From Peteryoungia desertarenae (GTDB taxonomy: Bacteria; Pseudomonadota; Alphaproteobacteria; Rhizobiales; Rhizobiaceae), in the NCBI RefSeq assembly GCF_005860795.2, contig NZ_CP058351.1, positions 558,001 to 622,000 on the forward strand: a DNA stretch of 64,000 bases. Direction: 5' to 3'. Numbering within the stretch: the stretch's first letter is position 1; every line of letters starts with the position of its first letter. A model generated the notes under the pieces. It ran no database searches, had not been told where the DNA came from, and worked only from the letters and a program-made list of their open reading frames with translations. Made by a program: the position numbers and the translations under genes. Shown piece by piece: positions 40,755-49,016 of this stretch.

Positions 40755-40770
40755 AGCAACAATCATGCCA
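40755..40770 (-). promoter_or_regulatory. sigma54 (-24/-12) promoter of the nitrate operon
   Basis: Reading the minus strand, TGGCATGATTGTTGCT matches the RpoN consensus TGGCACG-N4-TTGCW, with GG and GC at the required spacing. The start would fall near 40744, a few bases before the ANTAR-type hairpin and about 180 nt before nrtA. NtrC control under nitrogen limitation is expected. Confidence 0.8.
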
Positions 40771-40917
40771 AATGTCGAATGGTCAACCTATTCTATTGAA
40801 ATTAATTAGGAAAACACAACCGATTACGAAGAACGGTTACGGCCCAGCTTTATTGCACTGCCGCAAATTTAGGCCATTGATGAAAAATGTCTGCCAAAGC
40901 CCTGTGCAAACCGAAGG

Positions 40918-42189
40918 TCACAATTCGTCCGCACGCGCGCTGTCAGGGGCCTGGTTTCGAACCGGAAATGCCTCGACATAGTGAGGAAGATCCGATGGAT
41001 CAAAAACAAATCCATCCATGAAGCGATCGGCTGCATCCACGCCCTCGATCGGAAAATCGTCACCAGTCGGGACGTCCTCCCCCGCCAGCGCCATTCGATA
41101 AAGATCCGGCCTGAAGGCGGAGACAGCGTGAGCAACCCCAACTTCATCATATCGCACCTGCCCCCACCGGATCATCTGGCTGTAGATCCAGAGTGCCTTG
41201 CTCGGGCGGGGGTAATTGGCATGCCCTTCGTGAAAGACGAAATAGCCGTCGATGACACGCCGCGTTCCCTGGGCATCAAGACTGAACTCCCCGGAAAGCA
41301 CATGGCGGATGATCTCCACCGGTGCAGCGATATATCGATGATCCGAGAGCACGTCAGCCAACGCATCGCGGTTTTCGGGATCGTCACACCAGCGCGCTGC
41401 CCGATCAAGCGCCAGGATCAACCGCGAGACCGTCTCGCGGTTCTGCTCGGCCCATTCCGGACGCATGCCAAGAACCTTTTCCGGCGCCGATGGCCAGATG
41501 TCCTGCTTTGCAGCCACAATACGTCCGACACCTCGCTCCGAGGCAACCATGTTCCAGGGGGCACCGACGCAGAACCCGTCTATGGCACCGGCTGCGAGCG
41601 CATCCGATGTCATCGGCGGGGGAACCACGACCATTTTGACATCCCTGTCCGGATCGATGCCGCCCGCCGCCAGCCAATAACGAAACTCGTAATTATGCGA
41701 GGAAAAGGGATAGGTCATTCCGAATGTCGGCGGCGTTTCACCGGTCTGCCGCATCACGCCGAGAACACGGGCCAGCGCCCTTGCATTGTCCAGTGCAGAC
41801 GCATTCTCGGCCAGATGAGCGGTCTCTTTCATCCGCGAGAAAAGCCGGGTCGAGAGCGTGATGGCATTGCCGCCCCGTCCCAGTGAAAAGGGCGTGATCG
41901 TCGGCGAAGGATTGGACCCCAGACCGAGCATCGAAGCGACCGGCATGGGGGACAGCATGTGCGCCACGTCGAACTGCCGGAAGGCCAGGCGATCACGCAC
42001 ATTGGCCCAGGAGACATCCTTGACAAGATCGAGCGTCAGACCTTCACGGGCGGCAAAGCCAAACTCGGCAGCTGCAATGAGGATCGAGGCATCCACAAGC
42101 GGGATGAAACCTGCGCGCAGCACCTTGGGGCCCTCGCTCTGCGTTCGGGCAGGGGCGGACAAATGCCCGGTCAGATCTGCGCTCACCAT
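40918..42189 (-). CDS. nasS: nitrate-sensing NrtA-like regulator NasS (cytoplasmic)
   Basis: 423-aa protein related to NrtA (LRAGFIPLVDASILIAAAEF, FDVAHMLSPMPVASMLG, FSSHNYEFRYWLAAGGIDPD, FCVGAPWNMVAS) but with no signal peptide, as expected for NasS, which binds nitrate in the cytosol and holds NasT. ATG 42189 is preferred to the GTG at 42198 because GGAG then has proper spacing. It follows nasT by 49 bp and precedes the nitrate operon's leader. Without nitrate it is thought to sequester NasT; nitrate binding frees it. Confidence 0.88.
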   Translation of the reverse strand: MVSADLTGHLSAPARTQSEGPKVLRAGFIPLVDASILIAAAEFGFAAREGLTLDLVKDVSWANVRDRLAFRQFDVAHMLSPMPVASMLGLGSNPSPTITPFSLGRGGNAITLSTRLFSRMKETAHLAENASALDNARALARVLGVMRQTGETPPTFGMTYPFSSHNYEFRYWLAAGGIDPDRDVKMVVVPPPMTSDALAAGAIDGFCVGAPWNMVASERGVGRIVAAKQDIWPSAPEKVLGMRPEWAEQNRETVSRLILALDRAARWCDDPENRDALADVLSDHRYIAAPVEIIRHVLSGEFSLDAQGTRRVIDGYFVFHEGHANYPRPSKALWIYSQMIRWGQVRYDEVGVAHAVSAFRPDLYRMALAGEDVPTGDDFPIEGVDAADRFMDGFVFDPSDLPHYVEAFPVRNQAPDSARADEL

Positions 42190-42238
42190 CCTGTTCACTC
42201 CGTTGTCAGCCGCTCGACAGGCGGTATTTCCACACCCA

Positions 42239-42820
42239 TCACATCAAGAGCCCTGCAGCCGTCACCACGCTTTGCGCAATCTCCGACATCTTCTTCTTTT
42301 CGTTCATGGCCGTCTGGCGCAGCAACGCAAACGCCTCTTCCTCGGAAAGCCCGCGAAGCTTCATCAAGATGCCCTTGGCTCGCTCGATGATCTTGCGCTC
42401 TTCCAGCTGAGAACGTGCATCGGCAAGCTCGCGCTGCAGACGGCTGAAGGCATTGAACCGGGAGACGGCCATGTCGAGAATTGGCTTCACCCGCTCTTTG
42501 CGCAGCCCGTCAACGATATATGCCGATACCCCTGCATCGACGGCCGCTTCGATCGAGGCTGTGTCAGACCGGTCGACAAACATGGCGATGGGACGTGAAA
42601 CGCTTCGCGTCAGCTGGAACAAATGCTCCATCATGTCGCGGTTGGGGTTTTCGATATCAATGATGATGACATCGGGTGCCAGGCTCTCCACCGTTCGGGC
42701 AATGCCGGTCATCTCGTGGGCAATCGTAACATTGAAATGACCGGCCTCGCGCAGACCCGCTTCTATGATCGCCGCGCGAACGGCGTTTTCATCGATCACG
42801 AGAATGGTGAGGTCTTTCAT
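42239..42820 (-). CDS. nasT: ANTAR-domain antiterminator NasT
   Basis: 193-aa two-domain regulator. The N-terminal receiver-like domain has ILVIDEN and PDVIIIDIENPNRDM. The C-terminal ANTAR RNA-binding domain reads RAKGILMKLRGLSEEEAFALL and ends with AQSVV. Two ATGs lie 6 bp apart (42826 and 42820); only the second has AGG at normal spacing. It is followed by nasS. Its likely RNA target, a hairpin leader ending in a terminator, lies in front of nrtA. Confidence 0.9.
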   Translation of the reverse strand: MKDLTILVIDENAVRAAIIEAGLREAGHFNVTIAHEMTGIARTVESLAPDVIIIDIENPNRDMMEHLFQLTRSVSRPIAMFVDRSDTASIEAAVDAGVSAYIVDGLRKERVKPILDMAVSRFNAFSRLQRELADARSQLEERKIIERAKGILMKLRGLSEEEAFALLRQTAMNEKKKMSEIAQSVVTAAGLLM

Positions 42821-42843
42821 CTGCATTGCCTAAAAATGACGCA

Positions 42844-42859
42844 GTGCAGCACTGTGCAC
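42844..42859. promoter_or_regulatory. GTGCA-N6-TGCAC inverted repeat before nasT
   Basis: GTGCA (42844-42848) and TGCAC (42855-42859) upstream of nasT resemble the half-sites of an NtrC box (TGCAC...GTGCA) though in the opposite order and with different spacing. Only a candidate. Confidence 0.2.
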
Positions 42860-42919
42860 AAGAGGTCGGCAGTTTTCAACAGAAGAAAGTGAATTGCGCT
42901 CCTAATGCGCACGAGATTG

Positions 42920-43486
42920 TCAGGGTGACGCCTCTGACAGAATGTCTTCGGCCTCTTCTGCCGTCATGTCCGCAATGCGGCAGGCAAGATCAAAACCATA
43001 ACCATTTCGGGCAAATGCCGCCAATTCGCGGCGTCTCTGGCGGTCATCAAGATCCGTCCGACGAAACGGGCCAAAGCCGCGCTTGCGGGCGAAGATGACA
43101 CCCGAGACAAGGTCATCGGCCTCTTCCAGCACCGTCGTCACCGTTTCACGATCAATGCCCTTTTCCATCAGCTTTCGCGCAATCAGCCGGCGCGACTTGC
43201 CGGCGCGTTGCGATGCGCGGCTGCGGATCTCGGCATAGCTTACATCGTCCAGAGCCTTCATCTCGCGTCCGAAGGCCAGGGCAATATCGACAAGAGTCCT
43301 GACCTGCTGGAGCGTAATTGCATGGAACTTCTCTTGCGCCTTGCGGGCAATCGCGTCGCCGAGTTCCTTTTCGGTCATCATGCGCCTGGCCAGCCGATAG
43401 GCTGCCGAATTCCGCGCCCAGGCCTGCATTCTGGGGGTAGGACCATCACCTGCCTCCAGACCTCCATTCTCCAGGTCTTCATCCAT
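42920..43486 (-). CDS. recX: RecX-family regulatory protein
   Basis: 188-aa helical protein modulating RecA or related functions. RecX-type helical repeats are visible: AAYRLARRMMTEKELGDAIA near the start, SRRLIARKLMEKGIDRETVT in the middle and RRRELAAFARNGYGFDLACR toward the end. The ATG at 43486 overlaps the end of the sensor kinase gene by 8 bp, so the two are coupled. recA is not in the window, so the partner is inferred from the family alone. Confidence 0.85.
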   Translation of the reverse strand: MDEDLENGGLEAGDGPTPRMQAWARNSAAYRLARRMMTEKELGDAIARKAQEKFHAITLQQVRTLVDIALAFGREMKALDDVSYAEIRSRASQRAGKSRRLIARKLMEKGIDRETVTTVLEEADDLVSGVIFARKRGFGPFRRTDLDDRQRRRELAAFARNGYGFDLACRIADMTAEEAEDILSEASP

Positions 43487-45218
43487 GGTGATCGCGTTCT
43501 TCGGCGCGCAAGCCGGCAAAGGGTGCGGTTACCTCGCAAACAAGACCGGTTGGGCGATAATCAATCGTCACCCTCCCGTTGACCTCTGCAGCCAATGCGC
43601 GCTCGACCATGCGGGAACCAAACCCCGTCCGATCAGGCGGCGACACCTGCGGCCCATCCAGTTCGAGCCAGAAAAGGCGAAAGATGCGCCGATCCTCGTG
43701 GCCCTTGGGCTCTGCAGGCGGTCCCGTCTCCAATGGATCCTCGAGCGACCATCTGATGCTGATCCGCCCCTCTGCGACAGAGAGTGCTCCATATTTGGCG
43801 GCATTCGTACACAGTTCATGCAGCGCCATGCCGAATGCCATGGCAGCCTTTGACCGGACGATGAAATCCGGCCCCTCCAGAACGAACAACGACCGGTCCT
43901 GCGCGTCGAAAGGTCTGATCGCCGTACGGATCAGATCCCGCATTCGTGCCGACTGCCACTGATCCTTCATCAACAGCTTGTGCGCCTCACTGAGTGCAGT
44001 CAGGCGCTGATTGAACATGTCAACTGCGGATGATGTTTCCTGTCCCGGCTTGAAGGATTGGCGGGCAACCGACTGAACGGTCGCAATCAGGTTCTTGACG
44101 CGATGGTCGAGCTCAGCCGTCAGGAGTTCCCGTTGCTGTTCGTCGCGCCGGCGCTGGCGACGGCTTTCAACCAATTCATCCATGAAATCGTCGATGGCGC
44201 GACCGACCAGACCAAATTCGCCATCCGCTTCCCCCATGCCCGTACGCGCCGTTTCGTCGCTGTTACGCCAGGAATCCACTGTCTGAACCAGCCGGGTGAT
44301 CGGTCGGCGGATCAGTTGCCGGCTTGTCAACCAGGCGGTCAGAAGGGAAAGACCAAGCCCTGCAAGCGTTACCGCCAAAGCGAAACGGGTCGCCGAGTTC
44401 AAGGGTTTATAGGCTTCGACGGTCGATATTCCGGCACTGACATAAAGGCCGCTATGGGAAACCTGTGGCGGGTAATATCCTATGATGCGGTTGGTTCCAT
44501 CCTGACTGAGAACCACTTCCGTGCCAGGTGACACGGCATTGACCAACCGCTGGTAAAGATCCGGTATCTGCGTTCCGACAAACCGCTCCGGGAAAGGCTC
44601 ACGCGCCAGGATCACGCCGTCCCTGTCTGCAACAGTCAAGGCGCTGTTGCCCATGAAGGAACGCTCGCGAAGCCTCTGCCCGAGCCATTGGAGATTAAGC
44701 GTGCCGATCGCAACACCGATCACAGCGCCAAGTTCATCGCGCACGGGCAGGGCCAGTGGCAGACTTTCTTGCCCGGAAATTCGACCGACAGTGTATGTCC
44801 CGATTGTGAAGCGTTGAGTGTCGAGAACCTCCCGAAAGTAAGCGCGATCTGCAACCGACACCCCGACACCATTTTCTTCGCGGCTGCATCGCACCACACC
44901 GTCGAGACCTGCAATGGAGATGCCGGAGAAACTGGGAAGACGATGACGCACTCGCGCAAGATACTCGTTGCAATAGGGCTGTTGCAGATCCTGGATGGCA
45001 GAGGTCGCCGAAATCGTCACCAGCACATTTTCGGCGCCCGAGACAATCCGGCTGATCTCGAGCGAAGCCAGTTGGGCAATCCGCAGCGCCTCTGCATGGA
45101 TCTCGCGCTCTTTTTCCGAACGCATCGTGGCAACGTTGTGGAACAGAATGAGTGCTGCCGGAGCCAAGCCCACAGCCGTCAGCAAGAACAGCCGCCGGGA
45201 CAGCTTGAGGATGGGCAT
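43479..45218 (-). CDS. HWE-family sensor histidine kinase with extracytoplasmic sensor domain
   Basis: 579-aa membrane kinase. A helix at 10-28 anchors a large periplasmic Cache-like domain (about 30-275), then a second membrane helix near 285-305 and a HAMP-like linker. The kinase core has H372 in TAELDHRVKNLIATVQSVAR, the N-box ALHELCTNAAKYGALS and the W-x-E of the HWE group in FWLELDGP. ATG 45218 has GGAGC upstream. It is divergent from a CheY-like regulator, the natural partner, and is coupled to recX at its end. The stimulus is unknown. Confidence 0.88.
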   Translation of the reverse strand: MPILKLSRRLFLLTAVGLAPAALILFHNVATMRSEKEREIHAEALRIAQLASLEISRIVSGAENVLVTISATSAIQDLQQPYCNEYLARVRHRLPSFSGISIAGLDGVVRCSREENGVGVSVADRAYFREVLDTQRFTIGTYTVGRISGQESLPLALPVRDELGAVIGVAIGTLNLQWLGQRLRERSFMGNSALTVADRDGVILAREPFPERFVGTQIPDLYQRLVNAVSPGTEVVLSQDGTNRIIGYYPPQVSHSGLYVSAGISTVEAYKPLNSATRFALAVTLAGLGLSLLTAWLTSRQLIRRPITRLVQTVDSWRNSDETARTGMGEADGEFGLVGRAIDDFMDELVESRRQRRRDEQQRELLTAELDHRVKNLIATVQSVARQSFKPGQETSSAVDMFNQRLTALSEAHKLLMKDQWQSARMRDLIRTAIRPFDAQDRSLFVLEGPDFIVRSKAAMAFGMALHELCTNAAKYGALSVAEGRISIRWSLEDPLETGPPAEPKGHEDRRIFRLFWLELDGPQVSPPDRTGFGSRMVERALAAEVNGRVTIDYRPTGLVCEVTAPFAGLRAEERDHHG

Positions 45219-45564
45219 GCGCAGCTCCGTTGCGAACCAGTCGGCGGAACAATGGCACCAAGCTGTCGATGCCGCAAGTTCACTTCACAGCTTCCCGACC
45301 CATCTCAGGACCACAATGTCTCCAAAAAACGGACCCGTCTACAAAAAGAGCAACGGATACATCGCCCTTCAAAAATATCTTTGAAATCAGTTGCATATCG
45401 GCGGCCGGTATGACAGTCACCGGCAGAGGCAAGGGATTGGTGCAAAAAATCGCTTACTGGTCACAGATGTCTTGCTCCATTATTTATCGTTTTTTAGTCA
45501 TATATGTTCGATCCTGTGGCCCGAAAGCTGTTGCCATCATATAGCTCCCGGAGAACCAATCAGG
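45219..45564. other. 346-bp divergent gap between the HWE kinase and the CheY-like gene
   Basis: A/T-rich, no gene recognised. It should contain both promoters. I looked for an EcfG-type GGAAC...GTT promoter and found only a GGAAC at 45246-45250 without a matching -10, so none is claimed. Confidence 0.4.
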
Positions 45565-45939
45565 ATGCCTCAGGTGAAGAAGAAGATCCTAACAGTCGAC
45601 GATTCCCGGACCATTCTCTCGATGCTGCTGCAGACACTGGAAACTGCAGGTTACGAGACAAAGCAGGCGGAAGACGGAATCCATGGTCTCGAGGCGCTCG
45701 AAGACTTCGTCCCGGACGTGATCATAACAGATATCAACATGCCCCGGCTTGATGGCTTTGGCTTCATCGAACGCGTTCGGCGCAATGAAAGACTGAGGGC
45801 CACTCCCATTCTCGTGCTCACCACGGAAAGTGATGCCCAGAAGAAGGAGCGGGCCCGCAAGGCGGGGGCCACCGGCTGGATCGTGAAACCTTTCGACCCC
45901 TCCAAACTTCTTGACGCGATAGGACGGGTCAGCGCCTGA
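45565..45939 (+). CDS. CheY-like single-domain response regulator
   Basis: 124-aa stand-alone receiver. Acidic pocket D12-D13 (LTVDDSRT), phosphoacceptor D56 (IITDINMPRLDG), the T/S in LVLTTES and K108 in WIVKPFDP are all present. The ATG at 45565 is chosen because the CheY fold starts at once. It faces the HWE kinase across a shared promoter region, so it may be its phosphorylation target or a chemotaxis-type output; no che cluster is in the window. Confidence 0.9.
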   Translation: MPQVKKKILTVDDSRTILSMLLQTLETAGYETKQAEDGIHGLEALEDFVPDVIITDINMPRLDGFGFIERVRRNERLRATPILVLTTESDAQKKERARKAGATGWIVKPFDPSKLLDAIGRVSA

Positions 45940-46015
45940 GCAAAAACGGCCACTGGCTCCATCTTGCGCTTACCCGCGTCGCGGAACGCGGACGAAGTTT
46001 GCAAGGCCATATGGA

Positions 46016-46924
46016 CTAGCTTTGCGAACCTGAACCTGTTTTACCGGCCAATTCACGCTGCCCGCTTATCCTGCGACGGCGCTCGCGCATCAGCGTATAG
46101 AGCCCCGTCGAAATGATGATGCCCGCGCCCAGCAGCGTGTAGCCATCGGGTACTTCCGAAAACACCAGAAATCCGACGATCGTGGAAAAGACCAGACGCG
46201 AATAGCGGAACGGCGTCACCACCGCGATCTCTCCCAGCCGGGTTGCCTCGGTCAAAGCCCAATAGGCAAGGGTACCGACGGCAAGCGCGCCCGACAGAAA
46301 GGCGGCTTCAGGAAGACTTGGCAATTTTGCGCCACCGCTGATGGCAAGCATTGGCAGGCCGGCAAGGCCGACGGCAAGAAAACCCCAGCTGGCAAGCTGG
46401 AGGGACGAGACGGCCTTGGGGACCCTGCGGCTGGCAAGATCGCGGATCGAGAGCCCCACCACGCCAAGAACGGCCCATAACACTTCCGGTTCAAATCCGC
46501 TGGCACCGGGCCGGATAACCAGCAGAACTCCGACAAAGCCGACAAGGACTGCGGTCCAGCGGCGCCAGCCGACCGCTTCCCCGAGCACGAGTGCTGCGCC
46601 CATGGTCACAAACAGGGGCGCGGCCTGCAGAATGGTCGTCACCGTGGCCAAGGGCACCAGTGCAAGGGCAGTGACAAATCCGACCGTACCGATCATTTCG
46701 CTGATGTTGCGAACGAGAACGGAGGGCCGAAAGAATGAAACAGAAAAGGGATCTTCACCTTTGGCACGCGCCACGAAAGCAAAAATCGCTGCGCCCGGCA
46801 AACCGAGAAGAACAAGGATCTGCCCCACAGGCAGCCCTGCCGCCGCCAGTTTCAGAAACATGTCTTCAGCGGCAAAGCCAAGCATTGCAAGCACCATCAG
46901 GATGATGCCGCGGGTATTGTCCAT
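46016..46924 (-). CDS. DMT-superfamily (EamA) transporter
   Basis: 302-aa inner-membrane protein with ten hydrophobic segments arranged as two EamA repeats; typical glycine-rich helices LGLPGAAIFAFVA and VLVGFVGVLLVIRPG are visible. ATG 46924 follows AGGGAATGGC. It is monocistronic. Drug/metabolite exporters of this family carry amino acids or other small molecules; the cargo is not deducible here. Confidence 0.88.
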   Translation of the reverse strand: MDNTRGIILMVLAMLGFAAEDMFLKLAAAGLPVGQILVLLGLPGAAIFAFVARAKGEDPFSVSFFRPSVLVRNISEMIGTVGFVTALALVPLATVTTILQAAPLFVTMGAALVLGEAVGWRRWTAVLVGFVGVLLVIRPGASGFEPEVLWAVLGVVGLSIRDLASRRVPKAVSSLQLASWGFLAVGLAGLPMLAISGGAKLPSLPEAAFLSGALAVGTLAYWALTEATRLGEIAVVTPFRYSRLVFSTIVGFLVFSEVPDGYTLLGAGIIISTGLYTLMRERRRRISGQRELAGKTGSGSQS

Positions 46925-47132
46925 GTCTTGCCATTCCCTATGGTCTTTGCGCGTCGCAGGAGCCGCGAACGCCCGTTTTCGCCGCAGTGACTAGCCGGAA
47001 ACACCAGTTATGGAAAGGGAAAGTCAGTGCCGATCGGCAATCTTGCCCACACAGTCGGCGGCAGAACGACAGAAATCCCCTTCGTCAGTCGGGCCGAAGC
47101 GGTCTCGGTCGGGCTCGCAAAGTGGCGCGCAG

Positions 47133-48014
47133 TCACATTTTCAGAATTCGACGGGCATTGTCCTTGAGGATCAACTGGCGGACATCCTCCTTGATGTCGA
47201 GTGCCTCGAAATCCTTCAACCAGCGATCGGGCGTAATAGCGGGCCAGTCCGAACCGAACAGCATCTTCTTCTTCAATATGGTCTTGGCATAGTGAACGAA
47301 GATCGGCGGGAAATATTTCGGCGACCAGCCTGACATGTCGATATAGACATTCGGCTTGTGGGTCGCGACAGAAAGACCCTCTTCCGTCCATGGGAACGAG
47401 GGATGAGCGAGCACGATCGTCATGTCGGGAAAGTCGACCGCCACATCATCGACATGGATGGGACGGGAATATTTGAGACGCATGCCCATGCCGCCCCGCA
47501 TGCCCGAGCCCACACCCGTCTGGCCGCTGTGGAAAAGGGCGATGGCACCCTCCTCCTGAATTGCCTCATAAAGGGGGTAGGCCATGCGGTCATCCGGGAA
47601 AAAGCCCTGCATGGTCGGGTGGAACTTGAAGCCCTTCACGCCAAATTCGCGCACCAGGCGTCGCGCTTCGCGTGCGCCGGTCCTGCCCTTGGCTGGGTCG
47701 ATCGAGGCAAAGGGAATCAGGATGTCGCTGTTGTCTGCGGCAAGACGCGCAACTTCCTCATTGCTGTAACGGCGAAAGCCGGTTTCCCGTTCGGCATCAA
47801 CGCCAAAGATGACGGCTGCAATCTTTCGCTCGCGGTAATAGGCTGCGGTCTCCTGAACGCTTGGAAGCATACCGTCAGTACCTGCCGGGTTCTTGAAGTA
47901 GTTCGCCATGGCGGCCTGGAATTCCAGGTAGCCGTCGTCGCGCGTTCCACAACATGGTTCTTCGGCATGGGTATGGAAATCGATGGCAACAAGCTCATCA
48001 AGATTCATCGTCAT
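47133..48014 (-). CDS. amidohydrolase-2 family protein, candidate aryl-beta-ketoacyl-CoA hydrolase
   Basis: 293-aa metal-dependent amidohydrolase. HxH metal site in IDFHTHAEE, GFKFHPTMQG, VLAHPSFPWTEEG and the aspartate in LFGSDWPAIT are as in the ACMSD/gamma-resorcylate decarboxylase group. GGAGGAGTGA precedes ATG 48014. It follows the crotonase gene on the same strand in the hydroxycinnamate locus. In the Agrobacterium fabrum beta-oxidative route a protein of this family releases vanillate (or 4-hydroxybenzoate) from the beta-keto-CoA; that role is assumed by position. Confidence 0.82.
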   Translation of the reverse strand: MTMNLDELVAIDFHTHAEEPCCGTRDDGYLEFQAAMANYFKNPAGTDGMLPSVQETAAYYRERKIAAVIFGVDAERETGFRRYSNEEVARLAADNSDILIPFASIDPAKGRTGAREARRLVREFGVKGFKFHPTMQGFFPDDRMAYPLYEAIQEEGAIALFHSGQTGVGSGMRGGMGMRLKYSRPIHVDDVAVDFPDMTIVLAHPSFPWTEEGLSVATHKPNVYIDMSGWSPKYFPPIFVHYAKTILKKKMLFGSDWPAITPDRWLKDFEALDIKEDVRQLILKDNARRILKM

Positions 48015-48053
48015 TTCACTCCTCCGCTTCGTGTCGGCCGTGACGACAGCATG

Positions 48054-48845
48054 TCACTCGCTATCAGGCGCCTTCAGGCGCGCCGTGCGTTTTTCAAGAA
48101 AAGCGCGCAGACGCTCTTCGGCTTCCGGAGTGGCAGACGTCAGTGACGACATCAGTGACTCGACGAAAAGCCCGTCCTCGGAGGACATGTCACGGATGCG
48201 CGGCAAGGCGTTGATGATGGCATAATTGGACATCGGTGCATTGCTGGCCGCCTGACGGGCAAGCACCTTGGCTTTTTCTAGGGCTTCGCCCTCTGGAACG
48301 ACATAGCTGACCCCGCCCCAAACTTCCATCTGGTCGGGAGCGACGGTGCGTCCCGTCAGCATCATGTCGCCCATGCGCTGCGAGCCGATCAGTCGTGCAA
48401 TCCGCACCGATCCGCCGCCACCGACGAAAATACCGCGCTGACCTTCCGGCAAGCCGAAAAACGCCGTCTTGTCGGCCACACGGATGTGGCATGCCGCAGC
48501 GAGTTCAAACCCGCCACCAACCACGGCACCCTGCAGCGCCACGACAAAGGGGATGCCGCCCCGCTCGATCCCGTCAAATATCCTGTGCCAGCGGCGCGAC
48601 CCCATGACAGCGCCGATCAGGGGTTTTTCCATATGTTCGGCAAGGTCAAGGCCTGCGCAGAAGTGAACACCCTCTCCGAAAATGACCGCAGCCTTCGCCT
48701 CCTGCTGGGCCCGCTCCACTGCAGTGTGCAGCGCCTCGACAACCCGGTCGCTGACGGCATTGCGCTTGGCAGGGCGGTTCAGACCTATCAGGGCAAGATC
48801 GCCTTCCAGCGCATAGCTGATCAGAGTTTCGCTCCCGTTGTCCAT
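48054..48845 (-). CDS. enoyl-CoA hydratase/isomerase (crotonase) of hydroxycinnamate catabolism
   Basis: 263-aa crotonase. The oxyanion-hole strands are EGVHFCAGLDLAEHM and QGAVVGGGFELA; the acid/base region is FFGLPEGQRGIFVGGGG. ATG 48845 has GGGAGCCCATC. It is divergent from the feruloyl-CoA synthetase gene across an operator-bearing promoter. It would hydrate the phenylpropenoyl-CoA double bond. It does not look like HCHL, the bifunctional hydratase/aldolase, and no vanillin dehydrogenase is nearby, which supports the beta-oxidative branch. Confidence 0.85.
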   Translation of the reverse strand: MDNGSETLISYALEGDLALIGLNRPAKRNAVSDRVVEALHTAVERAQQEAKAAVIFGEGVHFCAGLDLAEHMEKPLIGAVMGSRRWHRIFDGIERGGIPFVVALQGAVVGGGFELAAACHIRVADKTAFFGLPEGQRGIFVGGGGSVRIARLIGSQRMGDMMLTGRTVAPDQMEVWGGVSYVVPEGEALEKAKVLARQAASNAPMSNYAIINALPRIRDMSSEDGLFVESLMSSLTSATPEAEERLRAFLEKRTARLKAPDSE

Positions 48846-48896
48846 GATGGGCTCCCAATTTGCCGGAAATGCTATCCGGCTTCGCAAATCGTAATG

Positions 48897-48963
48897 TCAC
48901 ATAAAAGTATCCTTGTAAATGATCCTTGCGCTGCCGATGTGTTCCCTATAGACTTTTATGTGA
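48897..48963. promoter_or_regulatory. inverted operator pair between crotonase and feruloyl-CoA synthetase genes
   Basis: TCACATAAAAGT (48897-48908) recurs as its exact complement ACTTTTATGTGA (48952-48963), centres 55 bp apart. Read outward, both copies extend similarly (CTTTTATGTGAcATTA and CTTTTATGTGAgATAA). One lies 52 bp from the crotonase start and the other 54 bp from the synthetase start, so each divergent promoter has its own copy. A MarR repressor of the locus is the likely ligand. Confidence 0.75.
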
Positions 48964-49016
48964 GATAACATTTTATGGACCATCGGCCCTCGATGCAGGG
49001 TTCGGGAGGAACTTCA

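Noticed and set aside
40855..40910. NtrC-like sites upstream of the sigma54 promoter
   Set aside because: TGCAC half-sites occur (for example TGCACA near 40900) but no full TGCACC-N5-GGTGCA palindrome is present; not strong enough to list.
45246..45275. Possible EcfG-type stress promoter (GGAAC) near the HWE kinase
   Set aside because: No matching GTT element at the right spacing.
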